Origin: Amyloporia xantha
Lineage: Eukaryota; Basidiomycota; Agaricomycetes; Polyporales; Adustoporiaceae
Length of the DNA stretch: 64,000 bases
Direction: 5' to 3'
NCBI GenBank assembly: GCA_036971615.1
Contig: JAYKKR010000003.1
Location: 2,108,001 to 2,172,000 of the forward strand
Part shown: positions 24,025-35,700 of the stretch, piece after piece
How the letters are laid out: each line of letters starts with the position of its first letter
Position numbering within the stretch: position 1 is the stretch's first letter
Program-made: the position numbers and the translations under genes
The notes under the pieces: model-generated
Database searches by the model: none
What the model was told of the DNA's origin: nothing
What the model saw: only the letters and a program-made list of their open reading frames with translations

Positions 24025-25107
24025 ATGCCACGCCCACCGTCACCCTCAATACCAGAGAAAGAGTTTCTTTACTCTTCGTTGAAGCAATCTCTTCGCCTTG
24101 ACGGGCGGAATCCGCTGGAGATGCGGACGCCCACCCTCACATTTGGCCCGGAGCTCGGTTGGGTAGAGTGCTCACTCGGTAAAACACGGTGAGATCTTGC
24201 TACTTGCTCCTCACGGTCCTCCCTTATATTTGGGCTTGAACCAAGGGTGATCGCCCAAGTGGATGCAAAAATGGTGAAACCGCCGCCAGAACGTCCCCTT
24301 GAAGGGATCATTACCATTCACTCAGAGATATCACCTATGGCATCGAACGAGTACGAAGCTGGCCGGTAGGTACGTGTGTCGCGTTTGCTATAACCCGCTC
24401 TTCTCATTGGCCGATCCCAATAGGCCTTCAGACGAGGAAGTAACCATCACCCGCATGTTGGACAAAGTCCTGCGTAGAAGCGATGTCGTGGACAAAGAAT
24501 CGCTCTGTGTGCTTGCGGGACAGCGTGTACGACCAGATTCGCACTCATCAGTACTGTGCGGCTAAACGACTTCGTTTCCCTTCAATAGGTGTGGCAGCTA
24601 CGACTGACAATACACTGTCTAGCTGATGCCGGCAACATGCTGGACTGCTCATGCCTTGCCGGTGTAGTTGCTCTGAAGCACTTTCGCAGACCAGAAGTCG
24701 AAGTTGTAGGGGATGAAGTCACAATCGTAAGTTCTATCGTACTCTCCTAAGCACCTTCACCAACCAAGTTTCTCCAGCACCATCCTTCGGAACGCGCTCC
24801 TGTTCCACTATCAATGCACCACATGCCTTTCTGTCTCACATTCGCCTATTTTCCCGACTCCTCCTATCCTCCCTGTGCTCGATCCGTCCCATCTCGAGCA
24901 GCGCCTCAGTGCAGGCCTGCTTTCCGTCGCACTGAACGCACAGCGCGAGAGCTCTGTGTCGTTCAGAAGGCTGGTGGCGTACCGCTTGTACAAGATGAGG
25001 TGCTGAGGATCGTGGACATTGCAGTGAGCAAGGCGAAGGAACTGGACAAAATAGTTGCAGCGAGGCTGCAGGAAGATTGGGCAGGACGGACGGTCGAGGT
25101 TCGATGA
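24025..25107 (+). CDS. RRP45: exosome complex component Rrp45
   Basis: The spliced product begins MPRPPSPSIPEKEFLYSSLK and carries the RNase PH-like fold signatures of Rrp45, a ring subunit of the 9-subunit RNA exosome. These are SLRLDGRNPLEMRTPTLTFG, LGWVECSLGKTRVIAQVDAK across the first intron (about 24190-24244), EGIITIHSEISPMASNEYE, RPSDEEVTITRMLDKVLRRS, WQLRLTIHCLADAGNMLDC, and CSCLAGVVALKHFRRPEVEV. The protein ends TVEVR at 25105-25107, about 300 residues. Like other eukaryotic ring subunits it lacks phosphorolytic residues and is structural. Introns lie near 24370-24421, 24525-24588, 24727-24778 and 24853-24865, the last ones less certain. The frame looks intact. Confidence 0.9.
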
Positions 25108-25526
25108 CATAAGAAATGCAGGCGACTATTTGGTCTCTCTCTGTAGTGTAGCATTAGGTTTGATACTTGGCATCGCATTGGCAATCAGCTTTGTAGTAGC
25201 ATGACCATTAAAGGCACGTCTTTACTGCGGCTCTACTTGGGGCCTAGTTACATTAGTCTCGTATACAAGTCCTCAGAAGTCCTCGTGTCATCCTGACTAC
25301 TTAGAGCAGAATTGTACAGTATCTGAGAGCGCCCGGACATGCCACAGTGATGAGGTAGACGTCATCTCTTCGACTCGCGTACTGCAATGTAATTGACAAA
25401 CGACACATAATTTCGGTGAGCGAATACTCCGATTCAATGCGATTCAAGTGTAATCAAGCTAGATACCTGGGAGGCTCAAATAGTTACATTCCAAACAGTC
25501 CGCTTGAAATTCCAGTATCCTGGGCC
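25108..25526. other. convergent intergenic region
   Basis: Lies between the Rrp45 stop and the 3' end of the F-box gene on the opposite strand. Nothing recognised. Confidence 0.5.
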
Positions 25527-27894
25527 TTACGAAACTCTCCATTGCCAAAATGGACCTATGGGTCATTGATTGTCAACCAAAACGGAGAAAGCATGATCCG
25601 ACAAATCCAAATTAGCTTCAAATCAGCCGGGATATAGCAGATAGGTTCACTCGCCTAGTGGATCATCAATTGCATGGTGTGCACCAGTCCACATGCCCAG
25701 CAGCCCTACCTCTGAGCCCACTCCGCCAACCTGGATTGCCTCTGAAACCCACTGATCCTCATCCGGGTCATTTTCCTCAGAGGAGTACTATAGCAATACC
25801 AAGGTATACCCCGTTAGCCACGACCATGGTCCTGTCCGGAAAGCAACGTTTCATATAAAAGGGCTCGAAGACTCACAATACACCACCGAACGCTGCCATC
25901 TGCAATGACGCTCACCGTCCCGTGTATCCGCCTGGTATCATCGGCAATGCCCTCGGGAGCCCCTTGCCAGTCGGCACCGCCCATCTCGCCTTCCACTTTG
26001 ATCGTGGGGCGGTCAGGGTAGCCAGGCACAGCGGACGGCTCGTATCCTACGATGCGGATGTACAAAGGGACGATGAGCATACTTTCTATGAGATTGGGGT
26101 CAAAGTGGTTGTAGACCTGCCATAGCGCGAACGGGTGAGCAAGTCGGCCGGTCGACGGAAAGCGTGTAGACTCACGTGGTAGTCTAGTGTTGGAAGGTTA
26201 GGGTGTGTTAAATGAGTTAAGGCGTTAATAAACATCACATACGAATGAGATCAGAGTAATCGAGCCATGACACACAGCGCCTGGGTTCGATTTAGCGGGC
26301 AATGACATAAGGAGAGGCAGAGTTAGGTACCTCCAAACACCCTCAGCACCCGCCCAGTCCCAGCCGTGGACTTCATTGGCATCTTCCACCGCCCATTCAT
26401 TACCGTCACCTTTATCTGCAGTACCCGTCTTAATCTCTGCGCTTCCTTCTCTAGCGCCCGACATTTCTTGTGTCCCACTTATTACTTGGTCTCGCGCCGA
26501 GTTTGGTGTAACCCATGCACCTTCCCTCCAAGAATCCCACTGAACAAAGTTATCCAGGCCCGGCGTCTCGTTAGCACGGAGATTCGCCTCGCAGATGATA
26601 CGCGCAGCAGCGAGCCACGTCCAGTCGGGGACTAGCTGGTCTGCTCGGGGGACCAAGCGTCTTCGGGGCTGAACGGCCAGGGTCTCTGGGAGCGGTGGTG
26701 CGCCCGCATTTGAATCGGGAGAGGGTGATCGGCCAAACGAAGAATGCGACGACAAGGACGCATTGTCTTCTGTGGTGGTTGGAACAAAGTCTGGATCGGC
26801 GTCCGAGTCCGTATCCCAGTCAGAATATGTACCTAGTCCTACAGTCGTCTCGGTGGACGTCTGGTAGGAGCCTTCAACAGTGTGTTCAGACCGAGAAGTA
26901 GATTGTGAAGTCGAAGCACCGGAAGCATGAACGCCAGGAAGGGCAGCGGTCTCAACGGGCATGTAGGGACCCCAATGTCTGCGTCGTGTGAGGTATGACA
27001 TATCATACGCCATTTCCCTTGCACGGAGACGCGCTCTTGTACTCTGCTCCTGCACATTCATCTCAAGGTCTGATATACCTGTGATCGACGCACGGGAGAC
27101 AGTTGGGGTTATCGACGAAGAGGACGACGAAAGTCGGCCAGTACGCTCCTCGTGGAGCTCGCGTATGGGGAGGAACCCAGTGCAACAAAGCAACTGACTG
27201 ACCGCGTGCGCTTCGACTGTCTTGTCCCACGTGGGGTCGCGCTGCGAGAAAGAGAACTTTGCGAGGAGTGGAGGAGGCAGGGAGCGCACGAGGATGGTCC
27301 GCAGCCACGAGATGTTACGAGAGGGACTAGGCGTGCGGACACTGGGGAATTCCTGTGTACCCCAGTAGGCCTGGGTAAGTGTGCGTACTTCAGGCACAGA
27401 ACTGCGAGGGAGAACTGGGGCAGAGGTCTCGATGACAGAGAGGAGAGTCTGCAGCGCACGCACGCTGCTGGATGTAGTATATTTGGGGGTGAGGTCAACG
27501 AGGGAGACGGCCGACCGTGATCGGAGATTGTACACCTTCTGTACGCGGAGCGGCTGTGTGAGACGTTGAAGAAAGAGCGCGGTACGAACCCGTTGCCTGA
27601 AGCTGTCTCCCCAGTCGAATGCAGCTGAGTGGCGACAGCCATCAGTTTCTGGATAATGGGACCGCCAAATTGCTCACCTGGTTTGCCAAATTGCAGCATG
27701 CGGGGGTCATCGAAAGTCGTCAAAAAGATCTCGCGCCATAGGTGGTGATCAGACGAGCGATAGATGAGCTCGCGAAGAGGTCGGCAGGTCTGCGCGAGCG
27801 CCGCAATTGCGCCTGGGAATCCACCAGATGCGGAGTAAATGAGAATACTCTCCAGAATCTCTGGAGGGAGAGACAAGATGGTCACCGCTTGCAT
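25527..27894 (-). CDS. F-box protein copy B, full length
   Basis: The minus-strand gene starts at 27894 (MQAVTILSLPPEILESILIY, an F-box-like motif). An intron at about 27628-27678 joins exon 1 to AFDWGDSFRQRVRTALFLQR. The next exon holds a Ser/Thr-rich linker with DSDADPDFVPTTTEDN, then PDWTWLAAARIICEANLR, and ends GWDWAGAEGVWR. Further short introns lead to RCVSWLDYSDLI, then VYNHFDPNLIESMLIVPLY (about 26070-26125), GEMGGADWQG, GTVSVIADGSVRWC, then WVSEAIQVGGVGSEVGLLGM (about 25690-25750) and DPLGPFWQWRVS, stop 25527-25529. The last intron (25556-25654) appears to use a GC donor. This layout, F-box, linker, then a conserved beta-rich C-terminal domain, recurs in agaricomycete F-box proteins. 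Substrates are unknown. It is the complete version of copy A. Confidence 0.78.
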
Positions 27895-28530
27895 AATAGC
27901 GGAGACGGGCTGATTGACCACTCGATTATACTGATACAATTGCAAGCTGTGAGTGGTAACTTCTCGCCGGATGTCTGCTAGTCAGATAACATAAATTATA
28001 GAGGTTCTTCACTGGTCAGGACTTACTGACACTGAGATCCAATGTTTGCCTTGACTTCGTACTGACTCTGAGCTCTGATGAGAAAGAGGAAATCCAAATA
28101 CTATGTAGTATGTATACTGACCCTACACACATACACGCACACTACAAGGAGGTCCTGGAAGTGTTAGCCACGTGACCTATCCCACTGAGAATCGTGGCCA
28201 GATTACAGTAAGTACTTAGATGGAGACGAAAAAACTGAAAAACACTCTGACAGGATACGTCTCTTTTTTTTTGTTCCACAAGAACTGAAATTGTACGGTT
28301 GACGGTCTATCAATGACATGAGGCTCTCCTTCAATATACTGTCCGAAAATAAACACGATCACATGCGAAATGAGCGGGATGGGCCGCTAGTCTCCCGTAG
28401 GCAGACCTTAAATAGTGACCTTTGAGGGGGAGGGGAGGACGGTCACTCTATGGGCCGCCAAGCAGCTGCAGTACATATACACAAGTCTCAGCATTCCTGG
28501 GCCGTGTATTGTGGAGTTGCTCCTCGCCGC
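26660..28530 (-). repeat. duplicated segment, copy B (inverted against 14348-16168)
   Basis: Inverse of copy A with scattered substitutions and one clear 71-bp addition at 28388-28458. It includes the F-box exon, intron, linker exon and about 600 bp upstream. Confidence 0.85.
28379..28458. mobile_element. 62-bp insertion with 9-bp target duplication
   Basis: ATGGGCCGC occurs at 28379-28387 and again at 28450-28458, bracketing a 62-bp insert (28388-28449) that starts TAGTCTC. Copy A (about 14430-14440) has the empty site with a single GCGGCCCAT. The 9-bp duplication and the TAGTCTC start shared with the MITE at 13413 suggest a deletion remnant of the same Mutator-like family; the right end does not form a clear inverted terminus. 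Confidence 0.7.
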
Positions 28531-28536
28531 CGACTC

Positions 28537-30258
28537 TTTTTTATTTTTATTTTTTTTAAATTCTACGAATTTATACTCCATACTACTAAGTACATGTAGA
28601 GTGCCGGGTATAAATGAACTATGGGCTCCATGCCCTACTGTGGTCACTTTCCAGAGCGGTCTGTAACCTGGGGCGGCGAAGCCGCCCTACCTTAACACCA
28701 TACCATAACCGTCCCCGTAAGGCCGGTCCCCGGAGCGCACTCAGGGGGAACCCCGGTTAGAGGCTCCCACGCACACCCACGACCAAAGGCACTTCCACCT
28801 AAGGCTAGTAAAGGATGGGCGCCCGGTAAGGCATCTCGCCGCTAGGTGCCCTCACCTCCACCCCTACAGTTTTCAAGGTGGGGAAGCAGGCCATTCGTAA
28901 TCTAGCGATTGTCTGCTAGGTACAGGAGAAGGGGGATCTGGGTCGTCTAAATGTTCCCGGATTCCCCTCCATTCTTTCTGAATGTCTTCCGACGCCTTGA
29001 GCACGTCGTACCATTCAGTAAATTCCTTGAACTCAGCGCTAAGCGCTTCAGTTGCATCCGGGTCTAAGTGGCGTTCATCATGGAATTTCTTCCACGCCGC
29101 CACTCGTCCTTTAGTGTGGGCATGGAGCGTCGCATTCGCAAGCGAATGGTAATCTCCCTCCTCACGATCCTCGTGAGCCATAGACAGAATCTCAGCCCAT
29201 TCGAATGTTGCCACCCAGCTATTTAGCCGAAGGAACTCCAATACGTCATCTTCTGTCCAGTGGCGCTGTGAGCACCTCCTTCTATCTTGACGACTTTCTT
29301 CTTGAGACGCAGGGGGTACCCACGCTCCTTTGGTGCGTATCCAGAATGGACACTCAAACAAGATGTGTTCCCGTGTTTCCGGGCAGTCACTAAGACCACA
29401 AAGGCACTCAATGGGGCCCGCTATGTTGAACCGCTCGCGGTATGCACTGCTTGGGAAATGATTTGTAAGGACCCACGCCACTCGCGCTGCTTCCTTATTC
29501 GAGGTTCCCACTCGCTTTAACAACCACGTGCGTTTGGCCGTGGCTGCGTGCAATGGTGCTTCTGTAACCCATAACTGGTTACCCCTATATTTAGTGTTCT
29601 CCAAATCATTGGCTAACACATTCCACTTGGCCATCATGCGGGACTTAATCCGCTGGAGTGCCATTGAGTACGAAACAAATTCAGGTTGTTCCGATTCTAG
29701 TGCCTCTTTCGCTAGTTTATCTACCAGCTCATTTGGCTCAATTCCCTCGTGTGAAGGTATCCACATGAAGGTTACAGTGCGATCCGGTCTATCCTGGAGG
29801 AATGCCCGGATCGATTGGTAACCCGATATGGCTGCCATCTGCGATGGCCCCACATTGGGTCTTATGATTTGTTTCAATGCTGCCTTGTTATCGGACAGGA
29901 TTGTGACGTGTATGATGTCATACTCAGCTTCACGAGTTACCTCACGAAGACCGCGTGCAAGCGCCATCATTTCGGCATCATAACTGAGGGATTTCCCCCC
30001 ACCAAATTTGCCGCTATTCACCTGGAATGGCCCGTCCATAACAAGCCACGAACTTCCAGATCTAGTGCCGTCCTGATCCGATTTATAGGATCCGTTGGTG
30101 AATAGTAAGCGTCCGAACATACGCGCCTGTTGTGACCGGAACTCCGGCCACCAGGTTTCGTCCATCCACTTGTTGAATTTGTCCGTGTCGTTCTTGGGTG
30201 GAATGCCTTTGGCGTCCAAAAATAACTCAGTCATTTGTGATTGGAATTGATCCAACAC
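28537..30258 (-). mobile_element. 5'-interrupted LINE (non-LTR retrotransposon) fragment
   Basis: A minus-strand LINE end. The ORF 28873-30258 encodes the RNase H-bearing C-terminus, followed by a GC-rich 3' UTR (about 28640-28872). An A-rich tail on the minus strand is read as the T tract at 28537-28558. The tail abuts the duplicated F-box upstream region. The 5' side is cut at 30258, where a Gypsy LTR begins. Confidence 0.72.
28873..30258 (-). pseudogene. LINE ORF2 C-terminal fragment with RNase H domain
   Basis: The protein resembles the RNase H region and downstream tail of fungal Tad-like LINE polyproteins. Catalytic segments are LFTNGSYKSDQDG (first acidic position reads Asn, codon AAC at about 30097), SYDAEMMALARGL (Glu), VTILSDNKAALKQI (Asp) and SHEGIEPNELVDKLAKEAL (final Asp). 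Downstream is CLCGLSDCPETREHILFECP, the zinc-knuckle-like tail common after LINE RNase H domains. Reverse transcriptase and endonuclease are absent. Reading frame starts only by running in from the Gypsy LTR, so this is a fragment. The Asp-to-Asn change would be expected to kill RNase H activity. Confidence 0.8.
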
Positions 30259-30725
30259 TGTCGCGACTTAGAGTCAAGCGACAGGGGAAGAACAAACCTA
30301 AACGGCCGAGGGCGTTCGACTAGGTCTTATCGAAGCGATGACGAGCTATGCTCAAGTCTAAGGCTAGGGACAAGATAAATAAACGTAAGTAAAGGTAAGT
30401 AGGTACAGGCAAGCTTGGCTTACCTAGGGACAAGAGGTCGAAACTGAAGTCCCCAGGCAGAGGTGTACTACTTATATACTACAAGAGTTCAGGGCAGGCT
30501 ATCTACATGGTCCGTGCGCAGGTGGTCTGTGCGCAGCCTGAGTAAGCAGGCTATGAGTCATAAGTGATGTCGTGAGCGGAGCCCGGCGGGGCCCGAGGTC
30601 GGCCGGCATCGTGCTTAAGTAAACGTCCGTAAAGGGAAGGCGGGACGGAGTCCGTGGGAAAGGGACATGTGACCTGTAATGGTCGACGCGTCTAAGTCCA
30701 TGAACAGGGAGCTCGCTGTGTTCGT
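30259..30725 (-). repeat. Gypsy 3' LTR, distal part
   Basis: GC-rich 467 bp between the LINE ORF and the Copia. Its outer end is TGTCGCGAC on the plus strand. It continues at 36518-36624 after the Copia and one copy of TTCGT are removed. Confidence 0.7.
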
Positions 30726-31029
30726 TGTTGAACGATCAGTTTCCAACTATAGTAGTCGCACTTCCATACTTGGTAGTCAGTACTTACTCATTTCTATGAT
30801 GTTCTATGACATTCCATAGTATGCTCTTGTCTTACTTCATAGGCTCCACTTTCTTACTAAGAAATCTCCACTATGATTTCATTATGACTTCATATCTTAC
30901 TAAGATATTCTATAGGTTTCTAGATACAATTACTAAGGAGCCTTTCATGCATGTATATAAGCAGGGCCTTACAGCCCACTAGAATACAAGACGGATTAGC
31001 CTCCTCTCCTCTATAGTCTGCGCTCAACA
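30726..31029 (+). repeat. Copia 5' LTR
   Basis: 304 bp, begins TGTTGAAC and ends CTCAACA, the same as 36209-36512. A TATA-like ATGTATATAAGCAGG lies at about 30951-30965 and would start transcription. Confidence 0.95.
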
Positions 31030-31043
31030 GGTTATGAGCCCCG
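31030..31043 (+). other. Copia primer-binding site (initiator tRNA-Met half)
   Basis: GGTTATGAGCCCCG directly follows the LTR. It is complementary to the anticodon region of initiator tRNA-Met (CTCATAACC contains the CAT anticodon). Priming by a cleaved initiator tRNA is known for some Copia elements. The match is inferred from memory of the tRNA. Confidence 0.6.
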
Positions 31044-31933
31044 CGCTCTAATCTGTCTGACTACTGTGCAGTCATCTGTCTTCACTCTTCTATTTGCGCT
31101 TTCACTTTCTCTTTTGCGCATTTACCCCTTCTATTGCCTTCTTCTTATAAGGCCCCTTAGTAGACTACGTAAGTACACAGTCCTTAGTTTTGTGACGAAC
31201 TCTTGGGAGTCTGCACTTCAGTGGGCGGCTCTTAGAGGTCCAAGTCCTCTCCTGGGAATAAGGCACCTTACGCGAAATAGTCAAAGGCGTAACAGGGCCC
31301 TCAGGCAACTGCGAAGCAAAACTCTGCGGCTCCATAGGTAGCTGTAGATAGAAGTACTATACAGTAGCTAGCTAGGCCTTGGGCAATACCCTCTGCGGCA
31401 TAGTCTCGTCTCGATCGCTCACTTCCCTCGACTCTACCCTGCGTCTTGGCTATTTCGGCTAGCTGGGACAAAGGTTCACTTCAATAAGTGTCCATCTTTG
31501 AGCTAGAGACGTTGACTTCTTCATCAGAAGCAGCTGATCCAGTGGCAGATCAATCTCAGTCAGGCGACTCAGAGGGATCTTCACCAGAGCCAGTACAGCT
31601 TATATCTGTCTACCCAACAGATTATAGCTGGAAATTCCCTTACGCAGGCGATTATATTGGTGGTCTTACAGACGACGATCTTGGTTATTTTCCATACAAT
31701 ATTGAAAGTAACTCTCTTTGTCACACTGACAGTGAAGAGTACTTTCCAAACCTCTCCAATACATTTTGGGCTATACTTCTTTGATCCGATCCTTTTGATC
31801 AAGAAGTTAAAGAAGTTAAACCAGATCGATCACCTCCATCAATTCCTCAATCAATTCCATCAATTTCTCGATCACCTTCCATCGCCTATCTCCTTCAGTC
31901 TGACACTCGCCCTGACATTTTATTCTGATCGCC

Positions 31934-32761
31934 ATGGATCCCTCCAAGATTCCTACCTCCACCATTCCCATTTTTGATGGTACAAACTATATTGCCTGGT
32001 CTAACGCCATGCGAGGTGTTTTTAGATGGTCTGGTTCCTGGAACATTGTTGAAGGGAATTCAGGCACACCTCTTCCTCGTCCTACTGCTGCAGCTACTGG
32101 AGAAGTACTTGCTACAATCCAGGCTGCTTGGGATGAGAAGAATGACAAGGCACTTGGTTTGATGACCATCTATATTTCCTCCTCACTACAATTCCTCATT
32201 GGCAATACTACCACTGCTGCTGCAGCGTGGAAAGCAATTAAAGATCAGTATGCCAAACCTGGTGCTGTTGGTGCATTTGTCTACTTTCAACAATTATTCA
32301 ATACTCGCTTTGACGATGCCCAACCTCTTCGCCCTCAGATAACAGCACTTGAGGAAATTCGTAGCCGTACCGTTGATGCTGGGATTGCCATCTCAGATCA
32401 ATTTGCTGCCCTCATTATTGTCAACGCCTTGCCCAATTCTTATCAGACCATTGCTTCGACTCTGCTGGCTACAGTTACAGACCTTTCTACACTTAAACCA
32501 GCAGATGTCATCCCCAAAATAATTGAGGAAGAAGCTAGACGTCAGGCCTCTAAAAATGCTAATGTCTCTCGCGTCTCGTCGACTACTCGTCTCCCAAAGA
32601 AATGTAATATCTGTGGGAAGACTAATCATTCGACTGAGAACCATTGGCCTGATGGAAAGCCACCTCAAAAGGGGAATAAGCAGGGCAAAGGCAAGGGCAA
32701 GCAAGGCGGTAATCAAGGAGGAAATAATAAAGGGAAGTGGACAGAATCATGGTCAAAATAA
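31934..32761 (+). CDS. Copia Gag
   Basis: A 275-residue protein starting MDPSKIPTSTIPIFDGTNYI, the N-terminal retrotransposon Gag domain of Copia elements, with the nucleocapsid zinc knuckle CNICGKTNHSTENH at about 32605-32646 and a Lys/Gly/Asn-rich tail. It assembles the virus-like particle and binds RNA. The stop at 32759-32761 lies inside the overlapping +1 frame that continues into pol, so Pol is likely made by frameshifting near 32735-32750, or a recent indel split one long ORF. An A/T-rich leader of about 900 bp (31044-31933) precedes it with no convincing gene. Confidence 0.85.
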   Translation: MDPSKIPTSTIPIFDGTNYIAWSNAMRGVFRWSGSWNIVEGNSGTPLPRPTAAATGEVLATIQAAWDEKNDKALGLMTIYISSSLQFLIGNTTTAAAAWKAIKDQYAKPGAVGAFVYFQQLFNTRFDDAQPLRPQITALEEIRSRTVDAGIAISDQFAALIIVNALPNSYQTIASTLLATVTDLSTLKPADVIPKIIEEEARRQASKNANVSRVSSTTRLPKKCNICGKTNHSTENHWPDGKPPQKGNKQGKGKGKQGGNQGGNNKGKWTESWSK

Positions 32762-35700
32762 TGGTAATAATGGAGCTTCACAAGGACAGGGACAGAATTC
32801 TGGTGCAAAAGTTAACAATCTTCTTATAGAATCTGTACCAGATGTAACGGTAGCATCTTCTTCGTCCAAATCAATTGACCTTTCCCTGTACCATGTGGGA
32901 GATGAGATCGCAAGATGGATGGTCGACTCAGGTTGTACTTCACATGTCACAAATGTCTTTGAAGATTTTGATCACTATCATGAATTTCCAGTACCTGGTC
33001 ATGCGCACTTAGCCGGCGCAGATAAGACCATAGACATCAAAGGTGTTGGAATAGTTCTTCTGCGACATCAGAATAGTGACGGAATCATTGTCAACCTGAC
33101 TCTTAAATCTGTCCTTTATATTCCTGAAGCGTCTCATCGTTTCTTTGCTCCACGTACCATTATTGACCAAGGAGGCTGCTATAGTGCCCATGGGGACACT
33201 ATCAATTTTTGGGCAGGCTCCAAACCGGGTGAGAACCTAATCCTCACTGCGCGATCAAGCCATGATGGTTCAGGTTTCTATTGGCTTGAAACCAAAGTGT
33301 TTCATCCAAACACCCGGCCTCAGACTCTGCAATCTGTGGAAGCTGACTATGACTTGTGGCATCAACGGTTTGGTCATGCGGGACATAACACAATTCGTCA
33401 ATTGCCTAACCATGTTAATGGCGCACCAAATAGTCTTTCTTCAGCACCAAAGTCTGATCCTTGTGCTGGTTGTGCGCTTGGCAAGTCCCACAGACAACCG
33501 TTCCCACTCTCTTCTACTCGCGCATCTAAACCATTGGAACTTATTCACTCAGATCTCGTTGAGATGCCATCTCTGTCCATTGATGGTTTCAAATATTGTG
33601 TCACATTTCTCGACGACTTCTCCTCATTTGGTGTCATGTATTACCTTAAGCGGAAATCTGATGCTCTCACCTGCTTTAAAAGTTATCGAGCATGGGGGGA
33701 AACTCAGCTTTCTACACGACTTACGTGTTTCTGCTCTGACAGAGGAGGAGAATTTATGGGTGAAGAGTTCACACAATATTTACATGAAAATGGTATTGAG
33801 CACGAGGCGTCTATGCCACAAAGTCCACAACAGAATGGACGTGCAGAACGTTGGCAGCAAACTATTGTAGAAAAAGCAGAAGCTATGCGTCATCATGCTG
33901 GTTTATCCACAGGCTTCTGGAAACTTGCTGTTGAAACTGCCGTTCATATTTACAATCGTCAGCCATTCCGCAGAGCACACTGGCGTACTCCCATTGAATT
34001 ATGGAATGGTACTGTTCCAGATGTGTCGTACTTTAGAGTCTTTGGATGCCTAGCCTATGTACATGTTCAGAAGGAGCGATGCCAGGATAAGCTCATGGCT
34101 CAAGCTAAACCTATGGTGTTCGTCGGCTATGAACCTGGATCGAAGGGGTATCGATTCTGGGATAAAGATAGCCGCTCCATTGTTTTATCGCGTGATGCGG
34201 TATTCAATGAGAGATCCTTTCCGAACAAAAGTGCGAATCCTATTCCCGCTGCCCAACAACCGCATGAGCCGCCCGTTCCTGTAGCTCCAGCACCACAGCC
34301 GGCCCTGCCGCTTGGTGATGATGATGCTAATAGGCCTGAACCGGATGCTGACTTGCCTCCACATCTGGGACCACCACCAGAACCGCCTAGAAACCCATCT
34401 CCTCCACCTCGTCCACCTTCTCCAGATGAGCCTCCAGTACCACAACCTCCTCCATTTGTACCTAGACGCTCTACTCGGTCAACCGCTGGTAGACCTCCAC
34501 CACGGCCTGACAATGCATATGGTGATCGTCACCCTGCAGCTATACAGCGTGACATTGATCAAGGAGGTGGTTTACCTGACGTCATGGAGAATCTCATCTC
34601 AGATCTTCCAGTAGAGTTTATTCTCAATGCCGATCCTCAGTATGGACCTTTTCCACAATCTTATCAGGAAGCGATCTCTCGCCCTGATCGGACTCAGTGG
34701 GAGGCCGCTATGCAGGAAGAGATAGACTCTCAAATGGAGAATGGTACATGGGAGTTAGTCGACTTACCTCCTGGACGTAAGGCAGTACCTTGTCGTTGGG
34801 TTTACACTATTAAACCTGGTGGTAGATACAAAGCTCGGCTTGTAGCCAAGGGCTTCAAACAGGTCAAAGGCATTGATTATGATGAAATATTCTCCCCAGT
34901 CGCTCGTTTTGAATCTATAAGATTCTTACTCGCCCATGCTGCTCTTAATGATTGGGAGGTAGAGGCTATGGATGTAAAGACAGCATTCTTATATGGCGAA
35001 TTAGACGAGGAGATATATATGGAGCAACCAGAAGGATTCAAAGTCCCTGGTCAGGAACACAAAGTTTGTCGTCTTTTGAAGGCTATTTATGGTCTTAAAC
35101 AGGCTGGCAGACAGTGGAATAAAAAACTCCACAATGCGTTGTTGGAATTAGGGTTCACACGTACATATTCTGATGCGGGTATTTATGTGTATCGTCATCA
35201 TGGGGGGGATTTAATACTTGTCGTATATGTTGACGATCTATTGCCAATTGGGTCTGATCGGCGTCAGATTGCATGGCTTAAAGGTTGTCTTCAGAAGCGA
35301 TTTAATGTTCGTGATCTTGGGCCTGTAGAATCTTTTCTAGGCATGCGGATTACTCGAGACAGATCATCCAGAAACATTTGGCTTGATCAGTCTAAATACA
35401 TTGAAGAGACACTCGAGCGATTCCAAATGCTAGATGCAGCACCTACGCGAACTCCCATTCCATTTGGCGTACACCTTGTCAAAGCAGATCCTTCATATGA
35501 AGTTGATGCCGCCCTTCGTTCAAAGTACCAGCAGCTCATTGGTTCACTTTTGTGGATCGCCTTAGGCACTCGTCCAGATATAGCCTATGCAGTTAATCGC
35601 CTTTCCCAATATTCTGCTAAGCCTACAATGCAACATTATAAAGCCGCACAATATATTCTTCGTTATTTGAACGGCTCACGTTCACTTCGGCTTTGCTACA

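Noticed and set aside
28873..30258. Host RNase H gene
   Set aside because: It has the LINE-type zinc-knuckle tail, an A-rich 3' end and no 5' start apart from run-in from an LTR.
34127..34513. Gly-rich minus-strand frame
   Set aside because: Antisense of the Pro-rich linker of Copia Pol.
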